Assembly (NCBI GenBank): GCA_034770075.1
Contig: CM068379.1
Coordinates: 23,993,506-24,057,505, forward strand
Direction of reading: 5' to 3'
Length of the DNA: 64,000 nucleotides
Origin: Aralia elata
Taxonomy: Eukaryota > Streptophyta > Magnoliopsida > Apiales > Araliaceae
The notes below the pieces were generated by a model, which saw only the letters and a program-made list of their open reading frames with translations, was not told where the DNA came from and did no database searches. Of this stretch, positions 48,946 through 60,761 are shown one piece after another. The first letter of the stretch is position 1, and each line of letters opens with the position of its first letter. Position numbers and translations under genes: made by a program.

Positions 48946-49272
48946 CACAAACCTCCCTTTTTCTTTTTCTATTGCAATTTTTGGATTATTATATGATGAT
49001 TTTTGAACTTTCCATATATAGAAAAGAAATAGAAAAAGTAGACTAGAAATGACATTTGTTGTGTCAATGACACCAAAGGGATATTAAATGAATGGAATTG
49101 GGATATGGATAGAATATAATGAAATAGAACTACTTTGACGTTCCCTATGAAATGAGGCATGGAAGGGGGCCACTACGAAGAAGTTCTGGGAGTTACGAAG
49201 GAAGCTTCGAGCTCATATTGGTCATGGGTTGAGAACGGGAATTGAACTTTATGAGATCTAATCTCTCGTTGT

Positions 49273-49344
49273 TCCTCAGTAGCTTAGTGGTAGAGCGGTC
49301 GACTATTAACTAACTGGTCGTAGGTTCGAATCCTACCTGGGGAG
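49273..49344 (+). pseudogene. trnN-GUU: trnN-GUU copy, plastid-derived
   Basis: The full-length cloverleaf sequence is recognisable (TCCTCAGTAGC to CTGGGGAG). Changes relative to the plastid gene include the first anticodon base: the anticodon reads ATT instead of GTT, a G-to-A change. Not expected to work. Confidence 0.88.
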
Positions 49345-49937
49345 ATTTAATTCATTCTGAATTAAAGAATTCAGAATAAAAGGGCTCATTTTGACCGTTA
49401 GGAGTCGGTAACTCATTCCCCGTCTTTGTTTCTATTGCATTCTATCTCATCGTATCACATCCTGTTCTGCGAGATTTTAAAATCACCGTCCATACCTCGG
49501 TGTAAGTCCGGGATAATCCTTTGTTCCCTAGCCCTAGGGCTATTTACAACTATCCAATTAAGAATTCTCAGATATACTAGTACTAGCAGTACATCAAAGA
49601 AGCAGTCATCGATTCTCCTGATATGCCACAATTACCGTGAGCAAACATATTAATGACAAGGAACATATTTTTGTTATGCTACTAATACTTGTACTTGATC
49701 GCTATTATGCTTCGGCCTGGCTGAGGAAGAGTTACGGGGCGTAAAATAAAAAATACACTAAGGGGGGGGGGGTCGAGCATACTATGTGTAATGAATCAAC
49801 CATTTACGATAAATAAAAATAAGTCATTCCATTTCGACAAAAGACCCGTACCTAAGTTCCATAGCTTTTGGTCCACTATCCCGATCATAATTTTCCTACC
49901 CCCAGAGGGAAAAGCCCTTCCCTTTTAGGCCAGTTGT

Positions 49938-50011
49938 GGGTGAGGAGGGATTCGAACCCCCCGACACCGTGGTTCGTAGCCACGTGCTCTAATCCTCTGA
50001 GATACAGGCCC
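49938..50011 (-). pseudogene. trnR-ACG: trnR-ACG copy, plastid-derived
   Basis: On the minus strand GGGCCTGTATCTCAGAGG to CTCACCCA, with anticodon ACG kept in CTACGAA. A few changes in the acceptor and D arms mark it as a decayed plastid copy. Confidence 0.88.
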
Positions 50012-50258
50012 CACCCCGTCTTCACTAGATCTGTTCTCAGGAGTACCCTAAAAAAAGGAATCTTTCTTCTCCCTAACTATTTTGGATTAAGATGATGTGA
50101 AAGAGTCTTTCTTTCTATATGAACGGAATGGTGCGTTCCGAGGTGTGAAGTGGGAGAGAGGGGATGTCATAATTGGGGTTTTAAATAAGATGACCTTTTG
50201 ATTTTTCATTTATATCTTTTTCAATGAAAAAGAAATAAGAATAGGAGGTGTTAAGCTT

Positions 50259-50385
50259 TATATCATCCCGACATCGAGCTATTTTTTCACAAGACCTCCC
50301 CTACAGTATCGTCACCGCAGTAGAGTTTAATCACCAAGTTCGAGATGGATTGGTGTGGTTCCACTATACCTAAGACACCAAAATA
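50259..50385 (-). pseudogene. rrn5: rrn5 copy, plastid-derived
   Basis: It matches plastid 5S rRNA over its length (for example CGTCACCGCAGTAGAGTT on the plus strand) with transitions. Ends are approximate. Confidence 0.85.
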
Positions 50386-50624
50386 TCAAACCATGAACGA
50401 AGAAAAGCATGAGAGAAAAGCATATTGTCTAGTGATTATGAGGCCCCAATTCTTGACTAGAAGGGACACCAAAGGCCTCTACCCTTCCATCCCTTGGATA
50501 GATAGAGAAAGAGGGCAGAGCTTTTGGTTTTTTGTTGAACAAGCATTTTTTTCGTGTTGTCAAAGAGTTAAACAATAAAAATAAATGGCGAGTGTCTGAT
50601 CGAATTGATCGGGTCATGTAGGAA

Positions 50625-50732
50625 CAAAGTTCAAGTCTATCGGTCTATTAGGATGCCTCAACTGCATACATCACTGCACTTTCACTTGACACCTATCGTA
50701 ATGATAAATGGCTTGTCTCACCGTAACCTTCT
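50625..50732 (-). pseudogene. rrn4.5: rrn4.5 copy, plastid-derived
   Basis: It matches plastid 4.5S rRNA, including CATCACTGCACTTTCACTTG on the plus strand, in the expected place between rrn5 and rrn23. Ends are approximate. Confidence 0.85.
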
Positions 50733-50829
50733 CTTCAATTCTCAAAACTTCTATCGCTCCATCCCCGCAGGGGCAAAGAACCCATCGGTGTCTCGGCTAT
50801 GCTACCGGAGGCTCTAAGGAAGTCAAAAT

Positions 50830-52018
50830 AGGAGAACACTCATCTTGGGATTGGCTTATTACTTAGATGCTTTCAGCAATTATCTGCTCCGTTTATTGTG
50901 GGCACGATAACTGGTACACCAGAGATGCGGCCTTCCTGGTCCTCTCGTACTAGAGAAAGGTCCTCTCAATGCTTTAATGCCCACACCAGATATGGACTGA
51001 ACGGTCTCACAATGTTCTGAACCCAGCTCACGTACTGCTTTAATGGCCGAACAACCCAACCCTTGGAACATACTACAGCCCCAAGTGGCGAAAAGCCGAC
51101 ATCGAGGTGCCAAACCTTCCCGTCGATGTGAGCTCTTAAAGAAGATCAACCTATTATCCCTAGAGTAACTTTTATCCGTTGAGCAACGTCCCTTCCACTC
51201 AGCACCGTCGGATCACTACTTTCGTCCCTGCTCGACGGGTGGGTCTTGCAGTCAAGCTCCCTTCTGCATTTGCACTCGAGGGTCAATCTCTGTCCGGCCC
51301 AAGGAAACCTTTGCACGTCTTTGTTACCTTTTGGGAGGCCTACACCCCATAGAAACTATCTACTTGAGGTTGTCCCTTGGCCCATAGGTCCTGACACAAG
51401 GTTAGAATTCTAACTCTTTCAGAGTAGTATCTCACTGATGGCTTGGGCTTCCCAGAAGGAGGCCTTCTTCTCCCTCCACCTAAGCTGCGCAAGAAAGGCC
51501 CAAAGCCAATCACAGGGAATAATGAAGCTTCGTAGGGTCTTTCTGTCCAAGTGCAGGTAGTCTGCATACACAAACATGTTTATTTCACCAAGCCTCTCAC
51601 CGAGACAATGTCCAGATCGATACGCCTTTCGTGCGGGTCGAAACTTACCCGACAAGTAATTTCGCTACCTTAGGACCATTATAGTTACGGCCTCCGTTCA
51701 CCAGGGCTTCAATTGTCGGTTCCCCGATCACCAACTTCCTTGACCTTCCAGCATTGGGCAGCCGTCAACCCCCATACATATACATAGTCTTATAACTTTG
51801 CGGAGACCTGTGTTTTTGGTAAACAGTCGTCCGGGCCTGGTCATTGCGCCCCCCTTTGTGAGGAGGCACCACTTCTCCCGAAGTTACAAGGCTATTTTGC
51901 CAAAGTTCCTTAGAAAGAGTTATCTCGCACCCTTAGGTATTTTCTACCTACCTACCTATGTCGGTTTCGGGTACAAGTACCTTTTTGTTGCAGGTCATTC
52001 GAACTTTCCCTGGGAGTA
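50830..52018 (-). pseudogene. rrn23: rrn23 3' portion, plastid-derived
   Basis: About 1.2 kb of the 3' part of plastid 23S rRNA, out of about 2.8 kb. Conserved stretches such as CCTTGGAACATACTACAGCC and TTATCCCTAGAGTAACTTTT are clear. There are many transitions and a small deletion near 50892. The match ends at GGGAGTA near 52018. Confidence 0.9.
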
Positions 52019-53260
52019 CACAAAATTAAAAGACACAATTCAAAGGTTTGAAATTTACTTATTTGGTCCAAGGAATCAAATTTTGATAAAATCAAAAAAG
52101 GTAAGATTTCATATTTAACATCCATATTATTAGCATATATTTTACGCAACAAAAATATCCACAGATAAAGGATGAGTAAATGACACTTGAATCTCCATAT
52201 TGCCCAATTTTGTCCAATTTTGCACTTTGAACCCTATAATTTTAAAATAGTCTCTTTGCATTCCATACTTTCAAAATATTCGCAAATAGCAAACTAGAAA
52301 AAATTCATCAGAGGCTAACGAAGTTATACATGTGCGCCTCATATGGGATACTTTAGAGGGCAAAATTGTCTCACTAAATATTTCAATATCTCAGTGTTCC
52401 TACCCCGATTGCCGGTGCCTTCTCCCCCAGTATATATCATCATCCATGTTCTTCATCAGTGCCAAGAACACGCATCCGCCATCACCATTAATACAATATC
52501 CAAACAAGAACTCAATTTCATCATAGATCTGTCTTCATCGCCATTCAACTCATTAGGGTCTAGAAGTCATTTTTAGGCTTGGTTGCGTTTGGAAGATCTA
52601 CCTTCTTGTTTAAACTGGATATAATTTTAAATTTTTTATTTTTAGGGTTTGAAAGGAAATGAAATGAAATTCACTAATATGGATGGAGCAAAAGTCTTTC
52701 GATTTTGTTTTTAAAACTGTAATTTAGGATAATAATGCGAAGGTTAGTGGAGGCGAAATGGGTTATAAGAAGGCTGTTAGAGAGGAGAGAGAGTAAAAAG
52801 AGAACATAGAAGGGTCTTATTTACTCATAGACAAATTCAAACTTTTCACCAACAGTTGTGGACAAGTGAATCCAACAATTTCTTAAATTAATTCAACAAT
52901 CACAATAATTAAATTATTGCAATATTTTCCATAAATACCAAGCAAAAAAATTGAAGGCAAGTTTCATACAAACCCAGTGTGACTGCTGCCTTGGTCTTTT
53001 AGCCTTTTGCAACTCATATTACCATCCAAATGAAAAATATTTAGACTTCAAAAGAAAATTGGAGATTAGTTCAAAAAGTCGCAAATTCGAAAGCTGTATA
53101 AAATAAATGAAATAGCATCATATATATTCAAGATTATGAACAATAACAACATGATTGAACAGAAGAATCACACTACAAACACTATGGATGAAGACTGAAG
53201 ACAGTCCAAAACACCAGTTTCCATAGTAAACGCATAAATCAGAAACTACACATGCTTTTG
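52019..53260. other. Intergenic, no gene seen
   Basis: AT-rich DNA after the NUPT. Short overlapping frames at 52332-52576 have no recognisable content. A weak inverted similarity (ATGAGTAAAT near 52171 and TTTACTCAT near 52821) might mark an old MITE. Confidence 0.5.
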
Positions 53261-53271
53261 CTTTATTTTTC

Positions 53272-53277
53272 ATTTTT
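53272..53277 (-). other. Candidate poly(A) signal of the EXO70 gene
   Basis: AATAAA on the minus strand, about 230 bases after the stop codon. Confidence 0.35.
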
Positions 53278-53507
53278 AATAAATCAATAGATACAAGAAT
53301 ACATACACCACGTCATCACTAGCTAAAGGGTATCACCCCAACTGTGAGTGAAGAAAACTAGAGGAGATGGAATGTCAAACTTCCATCAACTGAGAAATAT
53401 ATAGAAAGCTCGAGAATTAATGCTAGCAAACTACCAGACTCATGATACAGTCGTCTTTGTATTCTTCAGGTTCCTTCTTTTTATTCTGGTAATACAAAGT
53501 CAAGAAT

Positions 53508-56500
53508 CTAACGCCTGGACTCGTTCAAAGTCTTACCCTCAAAAAATTCACCAAGCATTCGGTCAAGATCCTCTGGGTTGTATCTGATGTACTTCTGGGG
53601 ATTCTTCCCATTCTCAACCAGAGGCCTGTGACAAATCAAAAGACCAGCTTCAAAATCACCAAGATATAACCAGTACTAGTGAAGCCTATCTCCAACAAAA
53701 ATCAAAACATCAACTGAGACATCTCATATTTTATATGTACATTTTCTTTTCTCCTAAATAATTAATTAAAAATAAAATAAGATTCAGTCAATATTTTATC
53801 TAATTTAAGTATTTGTGGCCTGTAGGCCTGAGTAATGCTCTTAATATTATTTAATGAGAGGTTTTGTTTGATAAAATTATTAGTGGGCTTGGCCCAAATC
53901 AGTTTAGGTTAAAATATCTATATAGTTCTGATTAGGAGAAGAGGAGATTACGCTTTTTTTATTTTTTCCTAACTGAGAAGGAAAAGGAGAAAGAGGAGAA
54001 AGTTAAAAACATGGGAGATGATTGATATGGATTACTAATTAAATTAGGGTTCTTAGCTTCAAGGTAAGAATGTTTACATTTTATGTTTCCATTAATTCCT
54101 TACATCTTTTCAACCCTAAATATCCATGTGATCATATTTTGAAGTTAGGATTTTTGTCAATCACTAATTAGGGTTCTTGAGCAATATGATTGAAGGTAGA
54201 TTTGGGGTATTTCGACTAATTAAGGTACAGATTTTTGCTTCCTTAAATTTGAATTCGTGCATAATCTGTCTAGAATTTTCAGCACTGTTCAAAATATCAT
54301 ATTAAATTTGTTTCTTATCCAATATACTTGATTCTGAACTTTTTGAAACGGTATGAACGTTATCTACAACTTTCATTCTTTAAGTTTTCCGAGATTCTAA
54401 CTCAAAATTGATTGAAACAGACATTTTGTACAAACACTATTTATTGTAACGAAAATTTTGGCAGCAACTTGTAAATATTATATAAAATTCATTTCACATC
54501 CAATTTTTATGAACCACATATTTCTGGAAATGTCTCTAAGTTCTCTAAAACTTTCGTGCTTGAAGTTTTCGCTAATTTTATCATTTAGTATGTCAAAACA
54601 GAATTTTTCTAAAACTGATCTAAAATTAGAGTAGCAGATTTTCTGCAACAAATTCGTAATTTCAAACATTGATAACTTGATGATTTTAAACCCAATCTGA
54701 GTGTTTTTTGAGACTAAATTGAATTTCTTGAAGTCTAGTTTTTCATAATATTTTTATATTTGGGGAAAAATTTCAATTGAGGGTGTTATGATCAAGATAA
54801 TGGACTGAGGACTTAAATATATTTTGACAAGTTAGGGCTTGTAAGAAATTTTGAATTTTATTTATTTATTTTAATGAGTTTATGAATATGTAAATGTATG
54901 AATAACTTGAGGTTGTATTATTGTGACGTTTAATATTATATTTTAGTAAGCTTTGGAGCATTAGTATTTTATATTTACTAGCGATGATCAAATTAGGCTT
55001 TTGTAAGATTTATAATTTCATTTATCATTTGGAATATTTTCTAGTAAGTTTGTTTATATTTTGGAGATGTTCTACTGATATTATGAGTTGACTTATGTAT
55101 ATATAAGTTCTATGTTTGATTTTTGTATGACGCAAGTTTTTGGTTATATTTTGATATATATATATATATATATGATCTATATCCAAAGTTTGATAGGAGC
55201 TCTTATTATCCAACCCATCTCTAACCATTTAAAAAAAGATCGAATGGCTTAAGATTTACCCAATAATTTTTGGGTTTCCATCCGCATAATAGTTGTGCGG
55301 ATGGTATATCCCATCGGCATAACTATTGTGCGGATAGAGTCTACCATCCACATAATAGTTATGCGGATGGAAATAATTCTACCTTTTAGATCACAGAAAT
55401 GAATGATGGGATCTGCGTTGGATGTTGGATGGATGTTGGATGGATGGGACTCCCATCTAACTTTGGCTATGGATCACTTCCTATATATATGCGAGAGCAT
55501 TGTAAGATATTTGACGTGGGTGGATAGAATCCCATGCTTGGCACTCTACGCGGTGTAGATAGTGTAGACGTGTCGCCGATGTTATGGGACACGTACGGTC
55601 ATGACTGGTATAACGTATGAAGTTTATATGTGTGATTTTGAGTAGCATTGCAATTTATGTCTTGCAAGCCCTTGTAAATTATTTGATAACTACCTATTTC
55701 TGGATAACTGACAAGGTGGGACATCATTTAAGTGGAACCCATATTTAAATATGGCTCCAATGTAAGTTGCTCCCTTATTATATTTGTAAGATATGATGTC
55801 ATATTTTGTGGGTTGTACAAGTAGGAGTAAATTGAGTAAGTAAGTTTGTGCAAGTATAATATGATTAAAAGATACATTATTACAGTAAACTATTTTTGCG
55901 AGCCATTTGATAATATTGTAAGTTGTAATAATGAGTTGTTCGTAAAGATGATCAAAAGTATTTTATTTTGGGTAAGTTATAAATATACTTTATATTTCTT
56001 GTAAGTGATAAGAAGAGTAAGTTATGTTATTGATAATTGGAATGCATCTTATTTTAGTAAGTTGTAAGAATATATAATTTGCTTCTCTATTCTTTTATCC
56101 AAAGAATTCATGGTAAATTGTTACACTTCATTCATGATATTCCAAACAGTTTAAATATTCTCATTCTCTTTTTTTTCTTTTCCGTTTGTATATATACATA
56201 TATGAGCCCTTCACTCATTGTCGGTCCTTTTCTATTCCTCCCAGTAGGTAACGAGATATAGTTGGGTTGATTTTGTAGGTGAGAACTGCACTACTGGATT
56301 TAGCTATTACCTTATCTTTAATTTGGGAGTTATTATCCATAATTAATTCAGATTTGTTGTTAGTTTTGGATCCTTGTTTTGGGGAAATCAATATTGTGAA
56401 TAAGGTTTTTATTTAACTTAAAAAATTTATTGTGGTTTTTTTTTACTACATGCAAGGCAGGTGACAAGCCCTCTAGGGTGAGGGATGTAACATCAACATT

Positions 56501-59500
56501 CAATAATCGAGTCCACCTCGTTTTGTTGCATATGCAATAGTTTCGATGAAAAGAGATGATCCGCAAAAATTTCCACATTCTCCTTTTGTTTTCTACAAAA
56601 ACACAAACCAAATAGAGTTTGAAAAAGACAAACTGGCTAACCCAAGCCAACTATGGTATACTCAATTTTTATGTTATATGGGCCTGGGATCAGGACTCGC
56701 GTGTAGCATCTAGGTGTTGAACTTGTCTATTTAAAAAATAATAAGATATGTGGACACGGCGTAAAAGGATCCAAATTTTAGATAAGTGCCACGCAGAGAG
56801 AAGCGAAAGGGATGATCACGTCAATCCCTAGATTAAACACTAGAATCCACTAGAGAAAATAAACTGGAATCCACCGGGAAAGAACAAAGTAATGAAATGT
56901 CTTTATTGAATAATAGAATACCCTTATAATGAAACTAAAAGCTAGAAAGATAATAAGTAATACTTGTATAATGGCATAAATCAGGACTAAATAAAAGCAG
57001 AAAATAACTCTCAAAATATAATGTATATATTAGTTTTAAAAATTAAATATGTTAATAAATTATAGTGAATATAGATTATATATTATCTAGTGCATGTGTA
57101 TATTATATAACATATAACATATAATATAGCGCATATATTGTTTAATACATGTCCCTTGGTTCCATAAAAAGAATCTCATTTGTATAAATAAAATATATAT
57201 ATATATATATACACACACACATATTCAACAAAAAGAGTCCCTTTTTAATTGAAAGTAGTATATAACGACACAATATTTTCAAGTTTGTCATCATGATCAA
57301 ATATTGTAAATTTATTATTTTATAATTTTTAATTAATCATCTCAATTTTGAGTTTAATATATCTAAATTTGACTTTCAAAAGTCAATAATCAGGGAGTAT
57401 TATAACAAAGTGACATACACCTATGTCCGAGTTGTCAATTTTTTGGGTGCCCAGGGCTCAGGTGCGACATTTTCAGGCCGCCTCCACCTAGGCCGCCTTT
57501 TAAAACATGGGGAAAAAAGACTTTCTTTTATTATTTTGTGTTTGATTTGACTCATTTTCCGTCGCTGTTAACTTATTTCTTGTTAAATTATTTTCTTTCC
57601 TTTTCCACTTCCTGTCAGCATTTTACAAACGTCTAATACTAATTTCTAGCAGAATCGCACAATTAAGAAATTGTTTTAGTACTACGGATCAATAGAATAA
57701 CTTAAGAATTCAGGGTTCCAAATCGCAGAATGTGTATACTACAGTGGGATAACTACTCATTTTATCATTTGAAATAATAAGGAAAAATAAATGACTTACA
57801 GTTAAAGTCTATGTGCCCTTAACAAAAAAAAATTAAATTGGTAAATTGTGAAAAAGCATACCCAAATCGTTTGATGAAAGATCTGTATGCTGGCAACAAT
57901 ACTTCAGCAACTGCAAGCCTCAAAGACTCTCGCAACTCTGTGTCTGGAACTGTCCATTGAGATTGTCTTTGATGAAGCTCCTCGAACTGTGCATTAAATG
58001 TCTTTAACCTGTCGCCAAAATCAAATTTTTTACTCTGCTGAGAATTTAGAATTTATCATACAAGCAAAACGCTACTACGTGTTTGGATGTCAGTCAATGT
58101 GCAATATTTACATTTTACAAGTGAACTAAAGTTCATGTATGAGACAATTTCAGATATTGTTTTAAAAGGACTGATTATTTGGCCCCTGGGATCCATAAAA
58201 TGCAAAAGAAAATGAAAATATACAACTGTCTCACACGGAACATAATCAGTGATGGACGCAGAAATTTTATCAAGGGTGGTCAAAATATGAACTAAAAACA
58301 GTATAAAAATATAAAAAAAATAAAATAAATTGATATAAACTAATTAAAATAAATAAATGACACTACATATAAACATAATCAAAACAAAAAAAAAATATAA
58401 ATTCCTAACAACATTACATAAAAGTCACCAAAGAAAAATTATACATTTAAGACTTTATTTCTTAAACTTGTTTTCGAATCGCCTCATTTTCGGGGATATT
58501 AAGTACGTATTTCTCGATATATCGGATATCTTATATCTTAATTACCATTAAAGTTTTGGCTTTTCATAAATGGATTTTCATTCTCTACCATCTAGTTTAG
58601 GTTAATTTATCAAATTTAATTTTATACTTATTAATAAAAATACTACTTCATTCCATAAGGAGAGCCCCATTCACAAAATATAAAGATATTAAAGATATAT
58701 TTATGTTCCTTGTTCATCTCTAATTTTAATGAGTGTTTAATTTATTAGTAATGGTATGATAATAAAATTGTAATGGTAAATTTGAAAATATTATGTAATT
58801 TCATACTACATCAGGAAAAAAATAAGACTCCTATTTTGAAATAAAACATTTGAGGAACAAGTTTTTTTTGTATAACAGATAAAGTATTTCTTAATTGTCA
58901 ATCTTTTTTTCGAAAAAACAAATCTCTATATTATATATATATACACACACACACACATATATGGTAACTTCAAAAATTTAAGGGTGATCAATTGACCACC
59001 CTTGCCCCTTCCTACATCCGTCAATGAGCGTATCACAAAATCATAAATACATAAGGATCACATATTAAGATACCCAACACAACCATAAAAAAATAAAAAG
59101 GTTTGTCAAAAGCATATAACTAAAACAAAACCTGTCTTTTACAATTGCTCTTGAAACGCCACTACTATTTCCTCCATCTATACTAACTGAATTACCACCA
59201 CCACCAGATGAGGTCAGGCCTTGAATCGAGAGGCACTGCAGGATCTATAGATAGAATGCCATCAAAAATAAAATTTAGTATTTCAGTTAATTAAACCAGT
59301 GTGAGGCAGTTATTTATGCAATCATACTTCAGACACATGATAGCACAAGCATCAGAATGAAGATACTGACAATTTTATTTTATTTTTGTTGTGGGGGGGG
59401 GGGGGGGAGAAATTGCAGTTCCACAACTAGCAGAAGTGAAGATACAGTATGGAGTCGCAATGAGCTTACACTTCAGTTTCTTTCAAAATTTGATGATCAA

Positions 59501-60689
59501 CATGTGATACATATACCATTATTCCTCACTATAATTGTCCCTTGGTACTTTAGATGTAGTATCTGGTATATTGGTACTCTATATGTTGATACCTAACCAT
59601 GTATAATCAGGATTGGAATAGCTGACGCAGCTTAAGATAACTGCATGACCCTAGGTTCTGCATTTCATTGTTTCCAAAGTATAATCAACATCTAGGAAGC
59701 AAGGATATGGGTGCGCGTTAAATCAACACTATATATAATGATCCAAGAGACGATCCAATTTTCAATTGAGCTGAGTTAATTTGATTGGTCGAGTTAACTC
59801 AAATAATTTTGGTCCGAGTAGTATTAATGTATTCATTCATTGATCTATCATTTTCCATTCCATTCACTTCCTCTCACAGTACCATATTCTTTCTCTTCTT
59901 TTTCTCTTTCTTGTTGGGCAGCAAAACCCAAAAGTCTAACATCTTTCTACTTCATTAGCACAAACATTCACAGCTTTAATAGTATATATTGAATAAAAAA
60001 AATATAAGCATCCACATTTCCAAATTCATGTAACTGCACCTTTCCCACTACACTATTTATACATATTCACCACTACAAAATCTGCATACATTAAATATTG
60101 CTCAGCAGTATACGTATACAAAAAGATATTACACAATGGATAAAAGGTATATGTACTCTTTCACTCTTCCTAATTCTTTTGTTTTTGTACAACCAATTTG
60201 GCCTTACGAGGTGGCTAGGGGTGGTGCTCAGTATGTGTATGATGAAATGCCGCAAAAAGAATTAATATGGATTCTTCACTTCTTTTTTAATTTATTTTTA
60301 ATGTTTCTGAGTTTGGGTTCCACAATATTGAGAAATGGAGTTGTTATAGCCTGTAGGATTGACAAAGGTACCTCGAAAATTTTGACCTCTGAGAGAGGCT
60401 AAGTAGGATGGAGTACAAGGAGAGTGCTTCTGGAGTTGTTGCATTCAAGGCAAAAAGCATTGATATTAATCAAATGGAACTGTTTTAGAAGCTAGCATGT
60501 GCCTCGCACGGTTGCAAGCTTGTGAAACAATAACAATAGTTGGAGTACTTAAATCTAGATGTAATACCAATGAATTAGTTGGATAAAGGGACATGTAATT
60601 GTCAGCTTCAAATATATTATTCTAAAAGAAGTTGTTGCATCATGGTTAAATGGTTTTGTAATGTGTAAACGAACTTTTACTGTGCCCCA

Positions 60690-60761
<72 letters not shown>

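Larger units (their letters stand above)
48536..52018. other. Nuclear insertion of chloroplast DNA (NUPT), inverted-repeat segment
   Basis: Gene order ycf1 start, trnN-GUU, trnR-ACG, rrn5, rrn4.5, rrn23 is that of the plastid inverted repeat. Spacers match as well as genes. Many C-to-T and G-to-A changes and small indels show it is an old, silent copy. About 17 bases present in plastid rrn23 are missing near 50892. The left end abuts the copia LTR; the right end falls within rrn23. Confidence 0.93.

Noticed and set aside
48511..48948. A start for the ycf1 fragment three bases upstream of the ATG
   Set aside because: The upstream codon is GTG; the plastid protein starts at the ATG 48943-48945.
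49273..50011. trnN and trnR as working nuclear tRNA genes
   Set aside because: They sit in a decayed chloroplast insertion with matching spacers and carry mutations.
52332..52576. Overlapping 64- and 77-aa frames as a host gene
   Set aside because: Low-complexity, no motif, two frames of the same DNA.
60057..60075. CACTACAAAATC as another CACTA terminus
   Set aside because: No subterminal repeats and no partner end nearby.
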